From NCBI GenBank assembly GCA_900317105.1, contig ONFP01000007.1, positions 1 through 58,143 on the forward strand: a DNA stretch of 58,143 nucleotides, read 5' to 3'. Both the position numbers and the translations under genes were made by a program. This DNA is from an uncultured Succinatimonas sp. (GTDB lineage Bacteria; Pseudomonadota; Gammaproteobacteria; Enterobacterales; Succinivibrionaceae). The notes under the pieces were generated by a model, which was given only the letters and a program-made list of their open reading frames with translations, had not been told where the DNA came from and made no database searches. This document shows, one piece after another, positions 38,204 to 47,265 of this stretch. Numbering within the stretch: the first letter of the stretch is position 1; every line of letters begins with the position of its first letter.

Positions 38204-38581
38204 TTAGAAGAATTTTACATACATTAACAGCTGTAAGCCTAATGAAATAAAGGTTACAGCGGCTGCTGAACCGTATGCAATGTACCATGTTAACTTAGAG
38301 TGAATTCCAAAGTCATGGCTTGAGTGGTGCATTCTGTGTAAAGCATAGAAGCTTAGTAGGAATACAACACCGAAAACAACAAGGCTTAGGAACCAGTTAG
38401 AGAAAATGCTTGCTACCTGTCCTAGGTTTAATACGCCATGCTGTAAATCATCAGAGGTTAAGCCTGCAGCGATCAAAACAACAACAATTGCAGGTAATAC
38501 AATTGAGGCTACCATACCGCCAGCACCGAACATTAACCAGTACATTGGTTCATCAGAACGAGTTGGAAGAAATTGACGCAT
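38204..38581 (-). CDS. frdD: Fumarate reductase membrane anchor subunit D
   Basis: FrdD is one of two membrane anchors of quinol:fumarate reductase. The 125-residue protein has three hydrophobic segments (about 22-50, 66-88, 98-122) and the start RQFLPTRSDEPMYWLMFGAGGMVAS, which matches E. coli FrdD (RSDEPxFWxLFGAGGM). The FYALHRMHHSSHDFGI (about 83-98) His-rich loop is the typical quinone-side feature. It is the last gene of frdABCD, 12 bp after frdC, with a terminator directly following. Confidence 0.95.
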   Translation of the reverse strand: MRQFLPTRSDEPMYWLMFGAGGMVASIVLPAIVVVLIAAGLTSDDLQHGVLNLGQVASIFSNWFLSLVVFGVVFLLSFYALHRMHHSSHDFGIHSKLTWYIAYGSAAAVTFISLGLQLLMYVKFF

Positions 38582-38593
38582 TTGTAATTCTCC

Positions 38594-39046
38594 TTATACG
38601 GTTAAAAATGCTACGCCAAGGATTACAACAGTAGCACCAGCTAGAGCTGCATACAGACCTGCTGTAATAATCCATCTAGGTAGTAGTTCGGTTGAATTCT
38701 TGTTCATAAATACACGAACAGCTGATGGCATCAGAGCAAACCAGGTAATTGCATGGTATAACTGAGATACTAGTACAACTACGTTTAAGGCAATAATAAC
38801 AGGATTGCCAAGGAAGCTCTGTAAGTACCATGCATATGGAGCAATTCCAGATAAGGTTGGAATTGGACCAATGTCGCATAGAGCCAACATAAAGATACCG
38901 AAAACAATCTCTAAAACAGCAAATAAAGCTAAGACTGCAGTACCTTCACGAATCATGTATTTTGTGTAGAATGAATTTTCTAACCACCAGGTCATTTTCT
39001 TGACTGGAGGATTATATGGTTTGCGGAATGACTTAACTTCGCTCAT
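38594..39046 (-). CDS. frdC: Fumarate reductase membrane anchor subunit C
   Basis: FrdC binds menaquinol and anchors FrdAB. The 150-residue protein starts with RKPYNPPVKKMTWWLENSFYTKYMIREGTAV (split), very close to E. coli FrdC ([31 protein letters not shown]), and has three membrane segments (about 33-57, 78-102, 122-148). LYHAITWFALMPSAVRVF (about 98-115) is the conserved helix II end. It follows frdB by one base and precedes frdD. Confidence 0.95.
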   Translation of the reverse strand: MSEVKSFRKPYNPPVKKMTWWLENSFYTKYMIREGTAVLALFAVLEIVFGIFMLALCDIGPIPTLSGIAPYAWYLQSFLGNPVIIALNVVVLVSQLYHAITWFALMPSAVRVFMNKNSTELLPRWIITAGLYAALAGATVVILGVAFLTV

Positions 39047-39047
39047 T

Positions 39048-39800
39048 TTAATGCTCCGGTTTGATCATGTTAAATACGTAGTCAGTTGCACTCATCTTCT
39101 TTCCTAGCTGAATTGCTGAAGATGGATCAACATGCTTAGGACAAACTTCTGAGCAGTAACCAACGAATGTACAGCTCCATGCACCTTCCTCTGAATTTAG
39201 GAATGGAGCACGTAACTTAGCACCAGCATCTCTGTTATCGGTATTGTAACGATATAACAATGTTAATGCTGCAGGACCGATAAACTTAGGATTTAGCTTG
39301 TACTGTGGGCAAGCTGCATAACAGCAACCGCAGTTAATACACTGAGCAAACTGTAAGTAAGCTTCCATCTGCATAGGAGTCTGCTTGAAGTTCTTGTTCA
39401 GAGGCATATTTGCATTCTTAGCATCTGGAATGATGTAAGGCTTGATGCGCTCGATCTTCTCAATCAGATCAGATAGATCTACAACAAGATCTCTTTCAAT
39501 TGGGAAGTTGGCAAGAGGCTCAATCTTCATATCTTTGCCTTCGTAGTCACGAAGGAAAGTCTTACATGCTAGATGAGGAACACCATTTACCATCATACCG
39601 CATGATCCGCAAACAGCCATACGACAGGACCAACGGAAGGATAAACTTGGTTCAAAGTTATCTTTGATGTAGAAAAGAGCTTCTAGAACTGAAGTATCCT
39701 TGTGGTAAGGAACATCAAAAGTCTGCTCCCAAGGCTCTTTATCCTGTTCTGGACGATAACGTAGAACAGTTACTTTCATAGTCTTCTGAGTAGCTTCCAT
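39048..39800 (-). CDS. frdB: Fumarate reductase iron-sulfur subunit
   Basis: FrdB carries electrons from menaquinol to the FrdA flavin through three clusters. The 250-residue protein shows the [2Fe-2S] cysteines in [10 protein letters not shown]...C (about 59-79), then [14 protein letters not shown] (about 153-166) and [14 protein letters not shown] (about 209-222) for the [4Fe-4S] and [3Fe-4S] clusters. The frdA stop (TAA) overlaps its ATG by one base, which couples translation of the two soluble subunits. Confidence 0.97.
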   Translation of the reverse strand: MEATQKTMKVTVLRYRPEQDKEPWEQTFDVPYHKDTSVLEALFYIKDNFEPSLSFRWSCRMAVCGSCGMMVNGVPHLACKTFLRDYEGKDMKIEPLANFPIERDLVVDLSDLIEKIERIKPYIIPDAKNANMPLNKNFKQTPMQMEAYLQFAQCINCGCCYAACPQYKLNPKFIGPAALTLLYRYNTDNRDAGAKLRAPFLNSEEGAWSCTFVGYCSEVCPKHVDPSSAIQLGKKMSATDYVFNMIKPEH

Positions 39801-41614
39801 TATTTAGCCTCCTGTGCTGCTTTTCTAGCTTTTTCTGCTGCTTCTGCCTCTGCACCATATACACGCTTAGCAGGCTGGAAGGTTGTAATCTTAACATCGC
39901 TGTAATCGATGCGTGGTTCATCAGCACCGTCAGTTGACTTGAATGCTAATGAGTGCTTTAAGAAGTTTACATCATCACGCTGCTTGTATGCTCCGTTTGG
40001 ACCATCTAAACGCTGATGTGAACCGCGAGATTCCTTACGGTTAATAGCAGAATGAACCATACACTGAGCTACATCTAAGGTATAGCCCAACTCGATTAAG
40101 TTCATCCATTCGGTGTTGAATACACGACCGCGATCTGTCAGACCAACGTTAACGATACGCTTCTGCAGATTCTTCAGCACATCAATAGTCTTCTGCATTG
40201 ATTCTTCTTCACGATAGATACCAACACCTTCTTCCATTGACTGACCCATTTCGTGGCGGATCTTTGACATTGACTCGGTACCCTTAACATCGAACAGACT
40301 TAATGCTTTCTTCTCAGCAGCCTCAGCCTGACGGGTTAGTTCAGCAGAATCGAAGTCCTTAACGTTGTGAGCTCTTTCAACCATTGCATCACCACCGATC
40401 TTACCGAATACGATGGTTTCAACTAGTGAGTTAGAACCTAGACGGTTTGCACCGTGAATGCCAACTGAAGCACACTCACCGCCAGCATATAGACCAGGCA
40501 TGCGAGTTGCGGTATTTCCGTCTGTCTCAATACCACCCATGGTGTAGTGAACAACAGGACGAACTGGAACAGGAGCCTTAACAGGATCAACACCAGAGTA
40601 AGTCATTGCAAGTTCGCAGATTAGAGGTAGACGCTCATGTAAGTACTTCTCACCTAAGTGAGTTAAATCCAGATGAACAGCTTCACCTAATGGATATTTG
40701 ATGGTACGTCCTTTCTTTGACTCGTTCCAAAATGCCTGAGACAGACGATCACGTGGTCCTAATTCCATGTACTTGTTCTGAGGTTTGCCAACAGGAGTCT
40801 CTGGGCCTAGACCGTAATCCTGAAGGTAACGGTATCCATCCTTATTATATAGAACACCACCTTCACCACGGCAGCCTTCAGTCATCAGCAGTCCGCAACC
40901 TAGAAGACCGGTTGGATGATACTGAACGAATTCCATATCACGTAGTGGTACACCGTGACGATAAGCTAAAGCCATACCATCACCGGTAACAATACCGCCG
41001 TTTGTATTGAACAGATAGCAACGACCTGCACCGCCGGTTGCCAGGAATACTGCCTTGGCATTGATCTGGCGGAATACACCATTCTGAAGGTCATAGCAGA
41101 CTACACCACGGCACTCGCCATCTTCCTCTAGAAGGTCTAGAACAAAGTGCTCATCGAAACGGTGGATAGAAGGGAACTGTACAGAAGTCTGGTACAGTGT
41201 GTGTAACATGTGGAAACCTGATTTATCAGCAGCAAACCAGGTACGTGGAACTTTCATTCCACCGAAACGGCGAACGTTTACGTCACCATCTGGTTTACGG
41301 CTCCAAGGGCAGCCCCAGTGTTCTAGCTGGTATAATTCCTGAGGTGCCTGACGAACAAACTTCTCAACTACGTCCTGTTCGCATAACCAGTCACCGCCAG
41401 CAACGGTATCTTCGAAGTGTTTCTGATAAGAATCGTCGTCACGAACTACACCTGCAGCACCACCCTCAGCAGCAACAGTGTGTGAACGCATTGGGTAAAC
41501 TTTGGAAATGAGTGCAACTTTCAGTTTAGGATCAGCCTGAGCAACTGCAATAGCAGCACGAAGACCAGTTCCACCAGCACCCACGATCGCAACATCGGCT
41601 TGATATTTTTCCAC
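39800..41614 (-). CDS. frdA: Fumarate reductase flavoprotein subunit
   Basis: FrdA reduces fumarate to succinate at a covalently bound FAD, the last step of succinate fermentation or fumarate respiration. The 604-residue protein has the FAD loop [10 protein letters not shown] (11-20). His45 in [10 protein letters not shown] is the expected FAD-attachment His, [12 protein letters not shown] (about 355-366) the substrate region, and [10 protein letters not shown] (about 388-397) the flavin-binding segment. The start codon is GTG, with AGGAG a few bases upstream. It is the first gene of frdABCD, and anaerobic control is likely but no FNR box was recognised. Confidence 0.97.
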   Translation of the reverse strand: MEKYQADVAIVGAGGTGLRAAIAVAQADPKLKVALISKVYPMRSHTVAAEGGAAGVVRDDDSYQKHFEDTVAGGDWLCEQDVVEKFVRQAPQELYQLEHWGCPWSRKPDGDVNVRRFGGMKVPRTWFAADKSGFHMLHTLYQTSVQFPSIHRFDEHFVLDLLEEDGECRGVVCYDLQNGVFRQINAKAVFLATGGAGRCYLFNTNGGIVTGDGMALAYRHGVPLRDMEFVQYHPTGLLGCGLLMTEGCRGEGGVLYNKDGYRYLQDYGLGPETPVGKPQNKYMELGPRDRLSQAFWNESKKGRTIKYPLGEAVHLDLTHLGEKYLHERLPLICELAMTYSGVDPVKAPVPVRPVVHYTMGGIETDGNTATRMPGLYAGGECASVGIHGANRLGSNSLVETIVFGKIGGDAMVERAHNVKDFDSAELTRQAEAAEKKALSLFDVKGTESMSKIRHEMGQSMEEGVGIYREEESMQKTIDVLKNLQKRIVNVGLTDRGRVFNTEWMNLIELGYTLDVAQCMVHSAINRKESRGSHQRLDGPNGAYKQRDDVNFLKHSLAFKSTDGADEPRIDYSDVKITTFQPAKRVYGAEAEAAEKARKAAQEAK

Positions 41615-41692
41615 GTGAATCTCCTAATTACCTATTGGATAATCTGTCAAAAGCGACATTTACCAAGGTTAGCAAGCAAAAAAAACAGCATG

Positions 41693-41698
41693 ATTATA
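41693..41698 (-). promoter_or_regulatory. frdA promoter -10 element
   Basis: TATAAT on the minus strand gives a leader of about 70 nt for frdA. No good -35 is present (AT-only sequence), suggesting an activator-dependent promoter. Operator-like palindromes lie ~90-130 bp further upstream. Confidence 0.5.
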
Positions 41699-41780
41699 AC
41701 TGTAAATTAAAGTTTATTTTAATTTAAAATGTCTGTTTTTGTTAATATCTTGAAATATAAAATAAAAAATAATCTACAAT

Positions 41781-41822
41781 TTTAGACAGTTGTCTAAATT
41801 CCACGGTATATCACAAATGTGA
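41781..41822. promoter_or_regulatory. Palindromes upstream of frdA
   Basis: TTTAGACA-GT-TGTCTAAA (41781-41798) is a perfect 8+2+8 inverted repeat. TCACA-AA-TGTGA (41811-41822) follows. Both lie between psd and frdA, about 100-130 bp upstream of the predicted frdA transcription start. Confidence 0.5.
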
Positions 41823-41842
41823 CACATTATGATCCAATGATT

Positions 41843-42685
41843 TTACACAATCATTGAACGTCCCATTTTTACAGGAAAATTCTCCTGTAAATCCTTTGCA
41901 ACATTTCCTCCATTTTCTGGCCAGAGAGTAATAACCGTACTGCCGTACTTGAAATATCCGATTTCATCGCCTCTTGAATATCGAATATCATCACTCTCGT
42001 AGTTTCTGATATCTAATCCTACCTTTCGATCTATTGTTCCCGACCAAGAGGTGTGAATTGAGCCTACCAGTGCTGCACCAACCATTACTACACACAGTAT
42101 TCCCAGTGAAGTTTCAAAAAAACATACAAGTCTCTCATTAGCTGTGTATAAATCTGGCATATTTGATATATTTTTCTTTCCAACTGGAAACAATTTTCCT
42201 GGAATATGAATTGTTTTTATGAGTTTTCCGTCGATTGGCATATGAATTCTGTGGTAATTTGCTGGTGACAAATAAATACAAGCAAATTTGCCATTTTCAT
42301 ATATCTTTGTATCCTGCTCACTTCCTCCGATCAGGGCTTTAAGTGAGTAATCCAGACCTTTTGCCTGAATCAGTCTACCTGCTTTGATTGTTCCTGCCTG
42401 ACCTATTGTTCCATCAGTAGGACATACGGCGATACATTCTTTATCTATAGGTCTTAATTCGGGCTTTAGTTTTCTGATAAAAAAATCATTAAAAGTTTTG
42501 TATGAGGTTATATCTGTATCTGCAACCTCATCTAAGTTAATGTTAAAGGTTTTTATAAAGTTTTTTATTAGAAACTGAGTGAACTTACCCATTGGAACAT
42601 CTGTTAGTTTAGCTGACAGCGATGTTAATGTTGTGAACGGAGTAAGTGTTTCAACTGTTTTTAATAAAAAAGACGTAAATGTCAT
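41843..42685 (-). CDS. psd: Phosphatidylserine decarboxylase proenzyme
   Basis: Psd makes phosphatidylethanolamine from phosphatidylserine at the inner membrane and self-cleaves to form a pyruvoyl group. From the ATG at 42685 it has 280 residues. GAGGA lies just upstream, whereas the extended frame begins with TTG and contains this Shine-Dalgarno. The cleavage site is YGST (247-250, pyruvoyl from Ser249) in place of the usual LGST. PTDGT (89-93) and YHRIHMP (144-150) hold the other catalytic residues. No other phospholipid gene is nearby; frdA lies 230 bp downstream. Confidence 0.94.
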   Translation of the reverse strand: MTFTSFLLKTVETLTPFTTLTSLSAKLTDVPMGKFTQFLIKNFIKTFNINLDEVADTDITSYKTFNDFFIRKLKPELRPIDKECIAVCPTDGTIGQAGTIKAGRLIQAKGLDYSLKALIGGSEQDTKIYENGKFACIYLSPANYHRIHMPIDGKLIKTIHIPGKLFPVGKKNISNMPDLYTANERLVCFFETSLGILCVVMVGAALVGSIHTSWSGTIDRKVGLDIRNYESDDIRYSRGDEIGYFKYGSTVITLWPENGGNVAKDLQENFPVKMGRSMIV

Positions 42686-42832
42686 ATTTATCCTCTTCAA
42701 ATCTGCGGGGCAGATCTCTTAAAGTTTAGTAGATATTTGAGTAAGCGTTAGATTTTACCAAAAAAACAAAAGTACAAAGACAGTGTTTTTAATTAAATTG
42801 GGGGTAACATCAAATTTTGTGATAGTGAAACA

Positions 42833-42847
42833 GTACTGTAACAGTAC
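42833..42847. promoter_or_regulatory. 15-bp operator-like palindrome
   Basis: GTACTGT-A-ACAGTAC is a perfect 7+1+7 inverted repeat, ~37 bp upstream of the tRNA-Gly promoter -35 and 150 bp from psd. The regulator is unknown. Confidence 0.4.
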
Positions 42848-42883
42848 CTTTAATCAATGACTAAAAAAAATTATAAAAATATG

Positions 42884-42911
42884 TTGACATATTAGGAAAA
42901 TAATCTATAAT
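42884..42911 (+). promoter_or_regulatory. tRNA-Gly promoter
   Basis: Consensus TTGACA (42884-42889) and TATAAT (42906-42911) with a 16-bp spacer lie 14 bp before the tRNA. Confidence 0.88.
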
Positions 42912-42925
42912 GTGACGCGTTGGAT

Positions 42926-43001
42926 GCGGGAATAGCTCAGTTGGTAGAGCATAACCTTGCCATGGTTAGGGTCGCGAGTTCGAACCTCGTTTCCCGCTCC
43001 A
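42926..43001 (+). tRNA. tRNA-Gly (anticodon GCC)
   Basis: This 76-nt cloverleaf has acceptor GCGGGAA/TTCCCGC, anticodon loop TTGCCAT (anticodon GCC), T-loop GTTCGAAC and encoded CCA. The terminator hairpin at 43014-43031 follows directly. Confidence 0.97.
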
Positions 43002-43013
43002 AACTAACAAATG

Positions 43014-43031
43014 GATTTGCTTAGGCAAATC
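43014..43031 (+). terminator. tRNA-Gly terminator
   Basis: GATTTGC / GCAAATC is a 7-bp stem with a TTAG loop, followed by nine T. Confidence 0.9.
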
Positions 43032-43229
43032 TTTTTTTTTGCCTCTATAGTTCGAGGCTCCTATATTTCTCTTTTCTGTTATTTCTTTTATTTCTGTGGA
43101 AAATAGATTATTCGTTTTCCTCTTTCGTCTGCGTGGCAGTGCACAAATTTGTACTTTAAATATCTCTTTGCCAAAATAAGGTTGTAAAATCCGTTTTTTC
43201 TATGACTTTCGTGCTGACCTTCAATAAGG

Positions 43230-43235
43230 TATAAT
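43230..43235 (+). promoter_or_regulatory. secA promoter -10 element
   Basis: A perfect TATAAT lies 60 bp before the secA ATG. The matching -35 (TTTCGT, 43207-43212) is weak. The palindrome AAATTGATCAATTT (43268-43281) lies in the leader, and the Shine-Dalgarno is poor. Confidence 0.45.
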
Positions 43236-43296
43236 CTCAGTTATTTAGAAACTAGTTTTAGCTAATCAAATTGATCAATTTTTAAAAGATAAAAAA

Positions 43297-45972
43297 ATGT
43301 TTGTCACTTCTATTGTTACCAAGATTATTGGTAGTTCAAATCAAAGAACAGTTAAAAAGCTATCTAAGATTGTTAAGGTAATTAACTCTCTTGAACCACA
43401 GTATGCAGATATTAAAGATGAAGACTTCAAGGAATTAACCGACAAGTTTAAATCCCGTATTAAGAATGGAGAGACTTATGAGGCTCTTTTACCAGAAGTA
43501 TTTGCTGTTGCAAGAGAAGCCGCAAAAAGATCTTTAGGCTTAAGACCTTTTGATGTCCAGCTGATGGGTGGTATTGTTCTGAATGCCAACCGTATCGCTG
43601 AAATGAAAACTGGTGAAGGTAAAACTCTTACAGCTCTTCTGCCATGTTATCTGAATGCACTTTCCGGAGAAGGTGTTCATGTTGTTACTGTTAACGACTA
43701 TCTTGCTAAGCGTGACAGTGACTGGTCAAGACCTTTCTATACTTTATTAGGTATGACAGTTGGTGTAAATGTCCCTGGAATGTCTCCAGAGGAGAAAAGA
43801 GCAGCTTATGCCTGTGACGTAACTTACGGCACCAATAATGAGTTTGGCTTTGATTATCTTCGTGACAATATGGCATATTCAAACTCACAAAAGGTTCAGA
43901 GAAAACTTAATTATGCTCTTGTTGACGAGGTTGATTCTGTTCTTATTGATGAGGCAAGAACTCCTCTGATTATTTCTGGTGCAGCTGAAAATTCTGCTCA
44001 GGCCTATATGGCTGTAGACAGACTTATTCCTGGGCTTATCTATCAGGAAAAGGAAGACACTGAGACCTATACCGGTGACGGTGACTACACTCTTGATTTA
44101 AAGAGCAAGCAGGCTTTTTTAACCGAGCGAGGACAGATCAAGATTGAAGAGCGTCTAATTGATGCTGGACTTCTTCCAAAGGGAGATAAGCTGTTCAGTT
44201 CTGAGCATATTTCCCTACTACATCACGTTATGGCAGCATTAAAGGCTCATACCTTATTTAAGAAGGATGTAGATTATGTTGTTGAAAACGGTGAGGTTCT
44301 GATTATTGATGAACATACCGGAAGAAAAATGGAAGGTCGCCGTTGGTCAGATGGACTTCATCAGGCTGTAGAGGCCAAAGAAAAGGTTGAAGTGCATGCA
44401 GAGAATCAGACTCTTGCATCAATAACCTTCCAGAATTATTTCCGTATGTACAAGAAACTGGCCGGTATGACCGGTACTGCTGATACCGAAGCATACGAAT
44501 TCCAGCAGATTTACGGGTTACAGACTATCGTCCTTCCAACCAACAGACCAATGATCCGTAAGGACATGGCTGATCTTATCTATCTGACAGAAGATCAGAA
44601 ATATGCTGCTATTGTAGAAGATATCAAGAAAACTATCGAAACTGGAAGACCTGTTCTGGTTGGTACCATTTCTATTGAAAACTCTGAAAAATTATCACGT
44701 CTACTAACCAAGCTTGGAATTAAGCATCAGGTTCTTAATGCTAAGTTCCATGAAATGGAAGCTCATATTGTTGCTCAGGCTGGTCGTCCTGGTACAGTCA
44801 CAATTGCTACCAACATGGCTGGTCGTGGTACTGATATTATTTTAGGTGGCAACCTGCAGTCTGATATTCTTGCATTAGGCGATAATCCAAGTGAAGAACA
44901 GATTGAACAGGTAAAGAAAGATTGGCAGGAACGTCATGATGCTGTTCTTAAGGCCGGTGGATTACATATTATTGGTTCTGAAAGACACGAATCTCGACGT
45001 ATTGATAACCAGTTAAGAGGTCGTGCTGGTCGACAGGGAGATCCTGGCTCATCAAGATTCTATCTGTCTATGGATGATAATCTGATGAAGCTTTTCGGTT
45101 CTGAGAAGTTAAAGGCATTTATGCACAGAATGGGAATGAATGATGGCCAACCTCTAGAACATAAGTTCATTACACGTGCCATTGAGTCTGCCCAGAGAAA
45201 AGTTGAGACAAGAAACTTTGATATCCGTAAGAGTCTGCTTGAGTATGACGATGTTGCCAATGAGCAGCGAAAGGTTATTTATGAGGAGAGAAATGCTGTA
45301 CTGGATGGTGAAGATATCTCTGAAACCATTCATACCATTTTTGAGGATGTTATAGATAACGTTATATCAAAATACATCGAACCAAATTCTCTTCTTGAGA
45401 ACTGGGATCTTGATGGACTGAAGAAAGAGCTATTAGGAGCCTATATGATTGATGCTCCTGTTGATCAGTGGCTCAAGGATGATGAGAAACTGGTTGAATC
45501 AGATATTCGCCAGAGAATTATCGATATTGCACACAAGCAGTATGCCGCCAAATGTGAACTGATTGGTCCTGATAATCAGCATCAACTAGAACGTCAGATT
45601 ATGTTGCAGTGTATAGATACTTTGTGGAAAGAACATCTATCCGCAATGGATTACATGCGTCAGGGTATTGGTCTTCAGGGGTATGCTCAGAAGAATCCTA
45701 AGTACGAATATAAGATTCAGTCATTCAATCTTTTCACTAAGATGCTTGAGAATCTTAAGATTCAGGTGGTTTCCTTCCTATCTAGAGTTCAGGTTCGTTT
45801 AAAGTCTCCTGAAGAAGCTGCTGCCGAGAGAGTTCAGCTTGAGGCAGCTCAGGAAGAGCAGAGAATGAGAGAGGAAGCTAAACAATATGCAAACATGCAT
45901 ATTGGAAGAAATGATCCTTGCCCATGTGGTTCTGGTAAAAAATATAAAGTCTGCCATGGTAGATTTGTTTAG
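43297..45972 (+). CDS. secA: Preprotein translocase ATPase SecA
   Basis: SecA drives protein export through SecYEG. The 891-residue protein is full length. Walker A is MKTGEGKT (103-110), with [16 protein letters not shown] near 208 as Walker B/DEAD-like motif. [20 protein letters not shown] (split; about 568-587) is motif VI. The C-terminal zinc-binding tail [14 protein letters not shown] (about 876-889) interacts with SecB and lipids. The start fits the family, although the ribosome-binding site is weak (AAAAGA). No secM lies upstream, so arrest-peptide control as in E. coli is not supported. Confidence 0.97.
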   Translation: MFVTSIVTKIIGSSNQRTVKKLSKIVKVINSLEPQYADIKDEDFKELTDKFKSRIKNGETYEALLPEVFAVAREAAKRSLGLRPFDVQLMGGIVLNANRIAEMKTGEGKTLTALLPCYLNALSGEGVHVVTVNDYLAKRDSDWSRPFYTLLGMTVGVNVPGMSPEEKRAAYACDVTYGTNNEFGFDYLRDNMAYSNSQKVQRKLNYALVDEVDSVLIDEARTPLIISGAAENSAQAYMAVDRLIPGLIYQEKEDTETYTGDGDYTLDLKSKQAFLTERGQIKIEERLIDAGLLPKGDKLFSSEHISLLHHVMAALKAHTLFKKDVDYVVENGEVLIIDEHTGRKMEGRRWSDGLHQAVEAKEKVEVHAENQTLASITFQNYFRMYKKLAGMTGTADTEAYEFQQIYGLQTIVLPTNRPMIRKDMADLIYLTEDQKYAAIVEDIKKTIETGRPVLVGTISIENSEKLSRLLTKLGIKHQVLNAKFHEMEAHIVAQAGRPGTVTIATNMAGRGTDIILGGNLQSDILALGDNPSEEQIEQVKKDWQERHDAVLKAGGLHIIGSERHESRRIDNQLRGRAGRQGDPGSSRFYLSMDDNLMKLFGSEKLKAFMHRMGMNDGQPLEHKFITRAIESAQRKVETRNFDIRKSLLEYDDVANEQRKVIYEERNAVLDGEDISETIHTIFEDVIDNVISKYIEPNSLLENWDLDGLKKELLGAYMIDAPVDQWLKDDEKLVESDIRQRIIDIAHKQYAAKCELIGPDNQHQLERQIMLQCIDTLWKEHLSAMDYMRQGIGLQGYAQKNPKYEYKIQSFNLFTKMLENLKIQVVSFLSRVQVRLKSPEEAAAERVQLEAAQEEQRMREEAKQYANMHIGRNDPCPCGSGKKYKVCHGRFV

Positions 45973-46003
45973 CATTTTAAGAATCGCTTAAAAAACGTAT
46001 TCT

Positions 46004-46045
46004 AAGACCTTATCCTGTTTTGTGACTGAAAATGGATAAGGTCTT
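46004..46045 (+). terminator. secA terminator
   Basis: AAGACCTTATCC / GGATAAGGTCTT is a perfect 12-bp stem with an 18-nt loop followed by a T run. Confidence 0.9.
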
Positions 46046-46092
46046 TTTTGTTTGTTTTTCAAGTTTTTTTAATAAAAATTTTTATAAATTGC

Positions 46093-46121
46093 TTGACTGA
46101 AATACTGCTATATGGTTTAAT
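46093..46121 (+). promoter_or_regulatory. tRNA-Phe promoter
   Basis: TTGACT (46093-46098), a 17-bp spacer and TTTAAT (46116-46121) lie 10 bp upstream of the first tRNA-Phe. Confidence 0.75.
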
Positions 46122-46131
46122 AACCGCCGTT

Positions 46132-46207
46132 GCCCAGATAGCTCAGTCGGTAGAGCAGGGGATTGAAAATCCCCGTGTCGGCGGTTCGATTCCGTCTCTG
46201 GGCACCA
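46132..46207 (+). tRNA. tRNA-Phe (anticodon GAA), copy 1
   Basis: This 76-nt cloverleaf has acceptor GCCCAGA/TCTGGGC, anticodon loop TTGAAAA (anticodon GAA) and encoded CCA. It is identical to copy 2. Confidence 0.97.
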
Positions 46208-46228
46208 TCTAAAAATATACTTCTTTTT

Positions 46229-46304
46229 GCCCAGATAGCTCAGTCGGTAGAGCAGGGGATTGAAAATCCCCGTGTCGGCGGTTCGATTCCGTCTCTGGGC
46301 ACCA
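46229..46304 (+). tRNA. tRNA-Phe (anticodon GAA), copy 2
   Basis: This is an exact tandem duplicate of copy 1, 21 bp downstream and under the same promoter. Confidence 0.97.
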
Positions 46305-46505
46305 TTCTTTTGAAAAAAAATCGCACTTAAAAAACTAAGAAAAAAAACGAATTTGCCTTGTTGATTTTGTATAAAAGAACTGACACTTTTTTGAGTTCTG
46401 TCATTACTAAATCCTTATACAACAATGAGTAAACAAAATTTCTTTGTATTTTGGGATGTTAAAAAATATCTCAATTATTGTTATTACATTAAGCAATATT
46501 TTTAA
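46305..46505. other. AT-rich gap after the tRNA-Phe pair
   Basis: It contains overlapping short inverted repeats near 46377-46402 (GAACT/AGTTC or TGACA/TGTCA) and no ORF. No strong terminator for the tRNA pair is seen before 46537. Confidence 0.4.
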
Positions 46506-46573
46506 TATAATATGCGCGTCTTTCAAGAATGCTTATAAATACCAATTTGCCAATTTAATTGGTATTTGTTTTT
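46506..46573 (+). promoter_or_regulatory. Promoter followed at once by an intrinsic terminator
   Basis: TATAAT (46506-46511) has TTACAT 16 bp upstream. Only ~25 bp after the expected start, a perfect 11-bp stem (AAATACCAATT 46537-46547 / AATTGGTATTT 46557-46567) with GTTTTTA follows. This could be a very short RNA, an attenuator, or the tRNA-Phe terminator. Confidence 0.5.
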
Positions 46574-46590
46574 ATGATTCTTCTTAGAAA

Positions 46591-46844
46591 AGAATTGTCG
46601 GAATACGATATAACCTCTGAACAGAAAAGTTTTGATTAGTTGTTTTTTTGTCTTGAGGTTAACTAGTTTGTTCAAAACTGTTCGTAGATTTATCCGATGA
46701 TTTGGGCAGGACTTGCCCTGTTTGTTTGCGGTAAGTTTTAATTGACATATTTGCAGACATGAACCAAACGAAGTGTTTTCACTTCTGGAAATCTCTCTCT
46801 TGAGGGAGGTTGGATGTCACTAAAATAATAAAGCATGGATTATA
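46591..46844 (+). ncRNA. Structured leader candidate of the HTH gene
   Basis: Nested pairings: 46593-46602/46693-46702 (10 bp with two wobbles), TACG/CGTA, AGTTTTGA/TCAAAACT (46628-46635/46672-46679) and TAGTT/AACTA. AACCTC/GAGGTT (46612-46617/46655-46660) competes or forms a pseudoknot. Further hairpins are GGGCA/TGCCC (46704-46718), GAAGTG/CACTTC (46770-46785) and CTCTCT/AGGGAG (46793-46808). It matches no RNA family I can name. Confidence 0.35.
46814..46828 (+). CDS. Possible 4-codon leader ORF (MSLK)
   Basis: ATG-TCA-CTA-AAA-TAA is preceded by a strong AGGGAGG (46803-46809) at four-base spacing, whereas the HTH gene 16 bp downstream has only a weak site. The Shine-Dalgarno is the 3' arm of a hairpin. 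Possibly a translational leader; too short to prove. Confidence 0.25.
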   Translation: MSLK

Positions 46845-47105
46845 ATGAAAAAACAAATTCAATTATCTGCTAGTGCTGAGAGCGCTTTAAAGAAGTTAGG
46901 CAGAAGCATCAAAACTGCTCGTATTAGAAGAGGTATCACAGCAACTTCTATGGCTGAGCTTATGGAAACAACCCGTGTAACCTTAGGTTCAATTGAAGAT
47001 GGTCTTCCATCTGTTTCTATGGGTCATTATATTAAAGCCTTATCTGTTTTAGGACTTGATCTTCGTTTAACAAATATTTTGCTAGAAGAAACAGCAAGAG
47101 TCTAA
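46845..47105 (+). CDS. Small XRE/Cro-type HTH protein
   Basis: The 86-residue protein is almost entirely one helix-turn-helix domain (about 15-78): LGRSIKTARIRRGITATSMAELMETTRVTLGSIEDG (split) follows the XRE pattern of a first helix, then a turn-helix with T-x-x-x-L-x-x-x-x, and then KALSVLGLDLRLTNIL. It resembles HipB-like antitoxins, but no HipA or other toxin is adjacent, so it stands alone. The ATG has a weak ribosome-binding site and is preceded by an unusually structured 250-nt region. A hairpin follows the stop. Target and role are unknown. Confidence 0.8.
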   Translation: MKKQIQLSASAESALKKLGRSIKTARIRRGITATSMAELMETTRVTLGSIEDGLPSVSMGHYIKALSVLGLDLRLTNILLEETARV

Positions 47106-47113
47106 TTAGTTTC

Positions 47114-47143
47114 TGTGTCCCGATTTTTTTTTGTCGGGACACA
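47114..47143 (+). terminator. Hairpin after the HTH gene (T-rich loop)
   Basis: TGTGTCCCGA / TCGGGACACA is a perfect 10-bp stem, but the run of nine T lies in the loop rather than after the stem, so it is an atypical terminator or a 3' stability element. Confidence 0.55.
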
Positions 47144-47265
47144 TCATTATCAAATCATTTCTTTCTAATCCTAATATCCCTATTCTTTGATCGTAAATAT
47201 TTTTCATTCAGTCTCTATCGCGTGATAAAATACCAAAATTCTTTATAAAGATAGGAGTTTCTATT

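Noticed and set aside
42686-42700. Five-residue extension of Psd from a TTG
   Set aside because: The Shine-Dalgarno GAGGA lies inside it, so the ATG at 42685 is the start.
42833-42847. LexA box
   Set aside because: The CTGT and ACAG halves are separated by one base rather than eight.
46591-46702. 6S RNA or tmRNA as explanation for the long nested stem
   Set aside because: Neither the conserved 6S ends nor the ygfA neighbour, nor tmRNA tRNA-like ends, are present.
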